A stretch of 64,000 nt of DNA from Mytilus californianus (lineage: Eukaryota > Mollusca > Bivalvia > Mytilida > Mytilidae): NCBI RefSeq assembly GCF_021869535.1, contig NW_026262690.1, positions 67,883,995-67,947,994 of the forward strand, in the 5' to 3' direction. The notes below the pieces were generated by a model. It was not told where the DNA came from and searched no databases. It saw only the letters and a program-made list of their open reading frames with translations. Of the stretch, positions 56,441 through 64,000 are shown piece after piece; position 1 is the first letter of the stretch, and every line of letters starts with the position of its first letter. The position numbers were made by a program, and so were the translations under genes.

Positions 56441-57112
56441 ATGGGACGTATTATGGTATACCGTTGTACGTCCGTCTGTCTGTCCGTCCGTCTGTCTGTC
56501 CGTCCGTCCGTCGTCAACATGTCGGACATTAACTCAAAAACGCTTTAACCAATTTGCTTAAAACTTTGGTGAATTGTTTATATCTATTGACGTGAGCTCC
56601 CTTTCGTTTTTTATAAATTTTAGATTTTTTTGTTTCCGAGTTATGGGGTTTTATTCATTAAAAAAAGGGGGATTTTCCAGTTTTCAGACAATAACTCAAG
56701 AATGCTTTCACCAACTTGCAAGAAATTTTGGTTAATTGTTTATATCTATTGACATGAGCTCCCTTTGGATTTTTATACATTTTAGATTTTACGTTTCCGA
56801 GTTATTGGGTTTTATTCATAAAAAAAAGGGGGATTTTCCAGTTTTCGGACAATAACTCAAAAATGCTTTCAGCAGTTCTCATGAAACTTTGATGAATTGT
56901 TGATATCTATTGATGTAAGCTTCCTTTAGAATTTTATAAATTTTAGATTTTACATTTCCAAATTATGGGGTTTATTCATTAAAAAAGGGGGGATTTTCCA
57001 GTTTTCAGACAAAAACTCAAAAATGCTTTCAGCAATTTGTATGAAACTTTGGTAAACTGTTTATATCTATTGGTGTAAGCTCCCTTTAGAATTTTATAAA
57101 TTTTATTTGTTT
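56436..57112. repeat. ~161-bp tandem array, 4 copies, with hairpin head
   Basis: The head hairpin is ATACGCCCAT/ATGGGACGTAT (56440-56458), followed by a GTCCGTCTGTCTGTCCG microsatellite (56466-56512). Core copies are marked by AGCTCCCTTT(or AGCTTCCTTT) near 56595, 56758, 56919 and 57079, a period of about 161 bp. It is the reverse complement of the array at 19310-19965. Confidence 0.9.
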
Positions 57113-57119
57113 ATAGTCT

Positions 57120-57375
57120 GACAACAGATTTACTAAGTATTGCGCAACAGCACAGTGTATTGCACAACAGCAAGAAATCTTTAATTGAATATAAATTCAA
57201 TTCATATAACCAACTTCAAGTTCTTTGACTACATTTATTCAGAAACCTATAATAGATGTATGTCAAATATTTAATTACAATCCAAATTCAGACCTGTATC
57301 AAGCTTGAATAGTGTGTCCATTTTTGCCCCAACTGTTCAGGGTTAGACCTCTGCGGGCGTATCCAGCTGCGCTCA
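57120..57375 (+). repeat. Dispersed repeat fragments
   Basis: A piece of the 35-bp GCGCAATA unit (57133-57180) is followed by a copy of the repeat also at 51185-51312. No gene content. Confidence 0.7.
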
Positions 57376-57905
57376 GCGAAGCAGTTTATTCTTTTCTGTT
57401 CTTTAACTTTAGTTTGCCTCAACCAAATGTTTTAAAACTTATACACAATGCTTATTACCACAAAACACAGATCAAGTTTGAATTGTGTGGGATCACTTAA
57501 ACCGTTGTAGAGTTATGCCCCTTTCCAAATGAAAAAAAATGCTGATTTTTTTGTTTCCGTTCCCTAACTTTAGTTTGCCTCAACCAAATGTTATGAAACT
57601 GATACACAATGCTTATTACCACAAAATACAGATCGAGTTTAATTTTTGGTGGTGTCACTTTTACTGTTCTAGAGTTATGCCCCTTTACAAAAGGAAACAT
57701 TGCTGAATTTTTCGTTTCTGTTCTCAAACATAAGTTTGCCTCAACCAAATGTGATGAAACTTATACACAATACTTATTACTACAAAACTCAGATCTATAA
57801 TAAATTTTGGTAGCGTCACTTTTACCATTCTTTAGTTATGTCCCTTTATAACTTTATATGATATGCAAGCAGGGGCATCATCTGTGTCCCATGGACACAT
57901 TCCCC
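57376..57905. repeat. ~161-bp tandem array, 3 copies, ending in a CCATGG palindrome
   Basis: TTTGCCTCAACCAAATG recurs near 57412, 57572 and 57735, a period of about 161 bp. Units also hold CACAATGCTTATTACCACAA and TTTTACTGTTCTAGAGTTAT. The end reads GCAGGGGCATCATCTGTGTC then CCATGGACAC, the reverse complement of the end at 11640. Open frames here are repeat by-products. Confidence 0.9.
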
Positions 57906-58248
57906 ATTTATTTTATTTAAAAACTCTCAGATTTATGTTTTTTTTCTCATTTGATGGCACTACATGAACTATATGTTGATCTATATTTGGTCAAACATTG
58001 CATTTAAAACTTGCATTGTTAAAAAAACAAATATGCAATGTTGATTGTAATATTCATTCTTCTAAGATATATTTTTCTAAGCAATACTAGTGCATGTAAG
58101 GAGGTAATTATCTGTATGCAATCGTATTTTTCTATTTACTGACTATTTATAAGACTAAAAGTTAATTAATTTATGAGCTGTCCTTCAGACTAAATTTTTT
58201 GAATGTTTTGCAACAGCTGCATAACTAAGTGTGTGAATTGAAACATAC

Positions 58249-58862
58249 TGTAACGTTCCGGGGTTTTCTTGTCAGGATATACCCTTCGTTACTTTTGTGG
58301 GCCTCTGGTGAAGGAAATAATAATAAACATCATATAGGAGTTCATAAATTGTATTAATTCTATTATTTCTGTTTAGCAATACAACAAACACAGTAGTTCA
58401 TAAAACCAAATACGTTAATGATATATACAATAAGTAATACAGCAAGGTGCATTACTTGCACCAAGTTAATAAAATAATTCTTCTAGCGCTCGATGCAAGA
58501 AAATCTACTTGGGACACGGCATTCTAATACTCTGCATACTTGGTGCAGGAAAATCTACTTGGGACACTGCATTCTAGTACTCAGCATACTCGGTGCATGG
58601 TTAGCGATTTACCCGAACAAACAGTACGTCAGCATTTTTATATGAAGACTTGGTTAATTATCAAGTCTATTAAATAATATCACCAAGCACTTTTACTTGG
58701 TGCAGCAAATTATAATTTGAGAGATACTGCTAACTGCATGGAGGTTCTTGGAGAGAAGCTCCCAGTAGGAACATGCGTCCCGTATTTTATACAAAATCTT
58801 CGTTACGTGTGACGTAATACACCAGTTATTCACAAACAAGAACAGGAACACGTAACGTTACA
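58249..58862 (+). mobile_element. Probable LTR (solo or 5') of a Gypsy-type retrotransposon
   Basis: The segment begins TGTAACGTTCCGGGG and ends CGTAACGTTACA, i.e. TG...CA with an inverted terminal TGTAACGTT/AACGTTACA. It is followed by TTTGGCGCGTTATACTG, whose TGGCGC fits a tRNA primer-binding site start. Inside is a 52-bp direct duplication (GCAAGAAAATCTACTTGGGA, then GCAGGAAAATCTACTTGGGA). No gag or pol frame is nearby and no second LTR was found, so it is a solo or truncated LTR. Confidence 0.6.
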
Positions 58863-59140
58863 TTTGGCGCGTTATACTGAAACTAATTATATACAAATAC
58901 AAAATGAACAATAACACACATAAATAAAGTAGATATATAGATTTAAAGAAGTCAGTATATAATGTAAGGTCCGGGTAAGCTATTTCTTCTGTAAAATACG
59001 AATCAGAACACAACAACGGACATCTGCATGTATCAAGTGTGGAACGGAGACCACAGTGATAATATAAACACATCTATCTTATTTACACAAGTTAAACCAC
59101 AGTAAAATTATCAGCTTTCAAATCACCGGGGCGTAACAAT
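58863..59140. other. Remnant beside the LTR
   Basis: AT-rich sequence starting with the PBS-like TTTGGCGCG and ending CACCGGGGCGTAAC. On the minus strand that end reads GTTACGCCCCGGTG, similar to the LTR start GTAACGTTCCGGGG. It may be leader sequence or the edge of a second, related LTR. Confidence 0.4.
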
Positions 59141-60054
59141 ACACTAGCAGAATCTGTGAGCTACCTGTAGAAAGAGAGGCACCATGACCTATAAATCATG
59201 CTTCATTACCTTAGGTGAAGTTTTAGGTTTGAGTTCCCTTATGAGATAAATACAGAACAACATTTAGAAACACCTTATTAAAAGTCATTATCTGATAAAA
59301 ATTTACTCTTAAAATATAAGCTGTCATTCTTATAGGAAGATCTTCTGAATGTCAGGAAATGTTTGCATGTGTCTAATTTTCACTTTTTTTGTGGTAAACA
59401 CTTTATATAATTACTGCAAAATTTGTAATTTGTAGTTTATAGTTCCAAATTTCAATTCTCAGACTCAAATCTTAAAGAGGTCAACAATGATTCAGAAAGG
59501 CAAAGGTTGTAACTATCATTTTTCTAACAGTTTGTCTCATTTCACACCAAAATCCCAAAAGAATCAAATATAATATATGTTAGACCCTCAAAGTAAGCAC
59601 ATGGAGCTGTAACTTTGAAATGTTCAGTCTTTTTGAAAATGATCCCAGTGTTGAAATAAATACATTATATGTACAAGGGAATATGTTGTTACCTGATAAC
59701 TGGTTTAATGAATGACTATTTAAGGGAGTGAGACAAAACTTGTTATCATAGATTAATGGCTTTTATATATTTGTGAATAATTGCATATTGATTCAATTTG
59801 GAATTGTATCCCTGACAAGGTTGTCATAAATGGCATATATAAGTATTAACTATGCATGTAGTAATACTTAAATACTGGTCATTAAAGGGACAATTAATAT
59901 TTTAAATCAACATAATAAAAATCATTTAATATTATCTTGATTAAGGATGACATGTAATGGAAAAGATTGCTGTACATTTAGAAATTTCTGAGATGGTTTA
60001 GTAATTGTGAAATTTGCAGTGGGATAGGTTTTGCAAAGATCAAAACTCTTATTT

Positions 60055-60175
60055 TAATAGCATTATTTCTATGTAGCATTTCCTGAAATCACAACAATTA
60101 ATCTCGCATTTGTGTCCAATGTTCAGCAATCACATTAATAAATGCATAAAATGTCTGAATTTACAGTACCTTTAA
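60055..60175. repeat. Half copy of the 61555-61762 MITE
   Basis: TTTCCTGAAATCACAACAAT, TAATCTCGCATTTGTGTCCA, CACATTAATAAATGC and CTGAATTTACAGTAC match the right half of the MITE at 61555-61762. The left half is missing or too diverged. Confidence 0.7.
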
Positions 60176-60344
60176 CTAACAAGAAAATGGATTGGAAAAA
60201 AACCTTGTGCTGTCCAGTTTTGGCTTACAATTACGATAATTTCCAATTGCCACCTCAAAATATATATATTCAAAATGGTACTGTAAAAAGTTGAATGGGA
60301 TATTTAGTGAAAAAATAAAAACATCACTTTCACATCACTTTATA

Positions 60345-60470
60345 AATTGGAAGCGTCTGAAGAGCTTTTTTGATTTAACCTTCAGCATATACGCTCAAAG
60401 CTGAATATCTGAAAGCAAAGGATTATAATAACCAAAACAGTTGAAGAGCTATCTGGCCAAAAAGGACAAT
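60345..60470. repeat. Dispersed repeat, partner at 40740-40875
   Basis: GCGTCTGAAGAGCTTTTTTG and GCTCAAAGCTGAATATCTGA align with the 40740 copy in the same orientation. Confidence 0.75.
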
Positions 60471-61554
60471 AAGTAATTATGCAAATAAAAATGTTTATTA
60501 TTATTTTAGTCATCAGTAGGTACAGGTTTGGTGATCAATGACATATATGTTATCAAAATGTCACCACATTTATTTCTGGCAATTTATAAATAATAACCTA
60601 TATTTGGAAAGATCACAATAGTCATGATAGTACAGATTTGTGATGTGAAAATTTTGTAGTGTGCATACAATATTAAATGTATAAAAACTTTATGAGTCAT
60701 GTATTTATTTCCCTTAAAAATTATAGATGAAATGTCTTTATATGCATAAATATACAAAAAAATGAATAAGTATTATTATTTTTTTAATCAATTATTGACT
60801 GATATTTGTCTATTGTACATTTTAAAAGTGAAATAGTATGGATCAATGTACGAGATGATTAAAGTTCAATAAAGGTAATGACTTTTGCTTTGTGAACATT
60901 TTAACTTTCTGGTCCTTATTTAAACCAGTTGATTAAGTTGAAAATGTTGATTAAGAGAATTGTAATGGATATATGCATATGAGGAATATGCAAACAGAAA
61001 ACTGCCACATAGAATTATTAATTTCAGGACAAAAGAGAAATGATACATCCATCTCTTTACAACAAACTAGAATGTCTGGTTGGCATAATGCCAAAGCAAA
61101 CAGCTGTAGAACTATTTCACCTGAGCTTAATAACATGGTGGTGTATTGGGGATCTTAACTTGCACTGATTTTATTGATAAACCATACTTTACAAACAGTT
61201 TCTGAAAGAGGTCACATTAGGGGGGAAAGATTGATATGTGAATTTGAAAACAAAAAAAGCTATCATACACAAAATTCATTCTGAACAGTGTAAAACTGAA
61301 CTACATGTATACAGAATATACATATATTACTATTTTTTGTTGTTGAGTCATTTTAGGTTGGTTATATCTTGAGATAACCTAAGATTGGAAACTACTCATA
61401 TAAATGAGTAACTTATTGCTCACAAGGAGAGATAAAAGAAGAATTGTTTCATATCGGAAAAGGGTGGCAACATAAGAATATAAAGTTACACAAATGTATA
61501 TATACATATGGATGTAATTAGGCACAATACACATAAAATTATTCTATATTAGAC

Positions 61555-61762
61555 TACTGTAAATTCAGAAATTATTGCGAGGTTTTTATTAATGCAATAA
61601 TGCGACTGAATGAGTATCGCATTAATAAAAACTCCATTCTGATATCTGATACATGTAACTGAATGCAGATTTTCCTGAAATCGCAATAATTAATCTCACT
61701 TTTAGTCCATTCTTGAAAATTCGCATTAATAAATGAACTCAATAATTTCTGAAGTTACAGTA
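61555..61762. mobile_element. 208-bp MITE with ~40-bp TIRs
   Basis: The left end is TACTGTAAATTCAGAAATTA then TTGCGAGGTTTTTATTAATGC (with the middle two words overlapping by design). The right end is GCATTAATAAATGAACTCAA then TAATTTCTGAAGTTACAGTA. As inverted repeats the outer ~25 bp match at nearly all positions. The centre contains a second inverted pair, GCATTAATAAAAA and TTTTTATTAATGC. TA at each border suggests a TA target site (Tc1/mariner-type). No open frame. Confidence 0.82.
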
Positions 61763-64000
61763 TGTTATAAACAGACTTTTTATCTGGAATGGTGTCTTTT
61801 ATTTGATATAACAATCATTTGATTTATGAAAAAACTTATTTATACAAAATTATAAACACCTTTTCTTTTGAGAACTAAAAACACTACTAGATACTCAGAC
61901 AAGAGTTTTTGTTATGACACAGTTAACTGTACGTCAATGACCTACAAATTTCAGACCACCAAACCGAACTTAAGATAAAATAGTAGTTGCTAACAATGAA
62001 CAATTCATTTAAGACGGGATCAATTTGTAAAGTCAGCGTCAAGTTTCACAGTCAAGGAGGGCTGATTTTTAAAAGCCTGCTCGGGTCAACAAAAGGGGTT
62101 GTAATTACGGTTTTTACCCTTGCATTCTAAACTTTATTGTACTTGTCTGTCTATATTCATTTTGGTTATCTATTCAGATGCTTTTCAGTAATCTTGTTAT
62201 ACCCAGTGACCCTCCAATGAGCAATGAATCAAATCTGATCAAATGTGTTCTTAAATACAGATCCAGTTTAAAACCTAACCTTAAACAGTTATTCGATGCT
62301 CAAAGGGTGCATGTGATATACAATTATTGACGTCATTCTATTGTTTTTAGATTAGATGTTTAATTTGATATTGTTGTTGTTTGTTTATTTCTTGTTAAAG
62401 TACATGTACAAGTAATTATATTAATTGATTAATGTCTTGTTAGAAAACACCTTTGTTTTGACAGAAATGCTTTATAAATTTTGTAATTTTTATTTTCAAA
62501 CTTATGCTGGTACATTTTCATATACTGGTAGTATAAAAACACTTAGGTTTAAAATGGGTTGATGTTAATCATGTTAATAACATCTTAACTAATAAAAGAT
62601 TATAGTTAGATGTTAGTAACTGCAATTTGGAAATTCAATTTTGGTTTCAGTTTATAAAGGTATTAAATTAGCTATTATCAAAACTTTTAGAATGTTTCTT
62701 ATAATAAATTGGTCCTTTATTTCTTCTTATACAGAAAAATCATTTACAGGAAGTTACTTTTTAGATTCTTAGAAATATAAGTTCAGGTTTTTATTTTAAA
62801 TACTAAAAATATAATTACTTTTTGCGATACAATGTATTATGTTAATGATATGGTCTATGGCTGATTAATTGTTTTTGGTATGAATAAGTGTTTAGTATGC
62901 AAAAATGTACAGGATTGACCACAAAATAATCTGATTCCTGGACAGTTGACATATTTAGCATTGTTATGTATAAAAACTTGACATTCCTGATATGCTCTGT
63001 AGGTAGGAAGGGAAAACATTGTTCTTTATTTATATATGATCATGCACAACACATTATAAAATGTTGAATAGATTTTTAGAAAATGCAAGTCAAGGTTGTC
63101 ATTTGCATATAATTGGTGAAAAATTATAAAGTAATTTTTAATTTAAAAAAAATAATCCAATGTACATTGTATAAACAGGATCTTCAGTCTGGTTCCCTGT
63201 TAGTACATTTTGTAATTTAACAAATGAACAGGATTTGCAGTATGAATCCCTAGATTAGTTTTTGGCACATTTATGCTTGCAGTGAACTGAGTTAAGCAAA
63301 TTGGAAAATGATATTTATATGCATACATGTTCAGTAAATCACAATATTGCCATAGAAATTGAGTGTTTGATCTGTCAGCATCTAAATTTATGTGTCTGTT
63401 GTTCTGTAAATTTGATGAACAAAATATAAATGAAGTAATAGAGATCCACCCATACTTTAAATACACCTACACTGTCTGTTTTTATACACACCCTTAATCA
63501 AGTGCAGTTCATCAACGCAGATGCACTTTAATGGTTATAGGTTATTATCGTGTTAACCGCATATGGGTGTCATAAATGATAAATGTTATCAAATCTTAAA
63601 TTTCATATTTTTGTAAACATCTTAATGGGTACATATGCTATATTTACTGTCAGTTTTTATAGTTTTTTTTTTGTGTTGCAAATTATATTTTGCAGGTGGT
63701 ACAACAAATTGAATTTTATATCATAATGAGATGGATGATTTTGCCAAATTAATGTGTAATTGTACCATATGAAATAGTGCATTGAATTACTTGGGTCATA
63801 ATAACTGAATATTTTGCAATGTGTCAAATTATGCTTTGTATATTAGATATTTTATTAATTATTTATGTATTTATTCATGTACATGTATTCAGTTCGAGTT
63901 TTAATTATTGCTTAAACGTTGTTATTTTTATGAGGTTTTAAGATGGTGTGGTTTATGATTTTTGTTCCTTTAAAAAGATCCTATGAATATACAAGATGTA

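Larger units (their letters stand above)
42770..64000 (+). other. YAP1: YAP intron 1, over 21 kb, open at right edge
   Basis: No exon completing WW1 (expected to begin with a His-x-x-x-Thr-Thr-Trp-x-Asp-Pro-like segment) was found on the plus strand up to 64000, so the first intron extends past the window. It is AT-rich and contains the repeats listed separately. Intervals without anything recognised are about 42780-45140, 45430-46700, 46810-47660, 48900-50490, 53280-56170, 59140-60050 and 61770-64000. Confidence 0.75.

Noticed and set aside
56114-56548. 144-codon plus-strand open frame
   Set aside because: It crosses a hairpin, a microsatellite and a repeat unit found elsewhere (11640, 57380). 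The repeated words such as [16 protein letters not shown] are products of the repeat.
60973-61158. Candidate YAP exon 2 on the plus strand
   Set aside because: The translation has no WW-completing His/Trp/Pro pattern and no suitable acceptor phase was seen.

Overview
This is a eukaryotic window, almost certainly nuclear DNA of a marine mussel (Mytilus-like bivalve). Three things point that way: AT-rich sequence with split genes and GT/AG introns; two conserved animal genes (PEX1 and the Hippo-pathway co-activator Yorkie/YAP); and a dense cover of repeats that look like known bivalve families (tRNA-derived SINEs with CAAT-rich tails, 'pearl'-like elements with ~160-bp tandem cores, and an interspersed family I recall as abundant in Mytilus). 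The species call rests on recognition, not on a search.

Layout. Bases 1-4690 hold tandem-repeat arrays and AT-rich sequence, with no exon recognised. Bases 4698-27492 on the minus strand carry the first 15 coding exons of PEX1, from the start codon (27492) to Walker B of the second AAA+ domain; the rest of the gene must lie to the left of the window. All 15 exons join in frame at GT/AG sites and give about 1003 codons. The introns are loaded with repeats: minisatellites, pearl-like arrays, MITEs, a SINE fragment, a nested insertion set (21065-22400), a Mutator-like mini-element with a protein fragment (24624-25316) and a 1.5-kb TIR element (25687-27189).

Bases 27500-42300 are the spacer between the two divergent genes. 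It contains a heavily decayed Polinton/adintovirus-like element (about 29160-36660, perhaps to 37225) with recognisable remains of a protein-primed family B DNA polymerase, an adenain-type cysteine protease, a conserved uncharacterised protein, a double jelly-roll major capsid protein, a minor capsid (penton-like) protein and a small glycine-rich membrane/minor capsid protein. All are on the plus strand and broken by stops and frameshifts, and SINEs and a 280-bp insertion have landed in or beside them. Further right is a 1-kb element with long TIRs built from short palindromes (38938-39940).

Base 42330 starts the first coding exon of Yorkie/YAP on the plus strand (TEAD-binding region, LATS-type phosphosites, first half of WW1). 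From 42770 to the end of the window I find only YAP intron 1 (>21 kb), with repeats including a near-perfect 83-bp palindrome, a SINE with clear target-site duplication, a hAT-type MITE with a perfect 8-bp duplication, a probable solo LTR and several pearl-like arrays.

The two genes have no obvious functional link: PEX1 powers recycling of the peroxisomal import receptor, and YAP is the transcriptional output of Hippo signalling. The most unusual content is the decayed virus-like element, and the way at least five tandem arrays share a ~161-bp period and common motifs.
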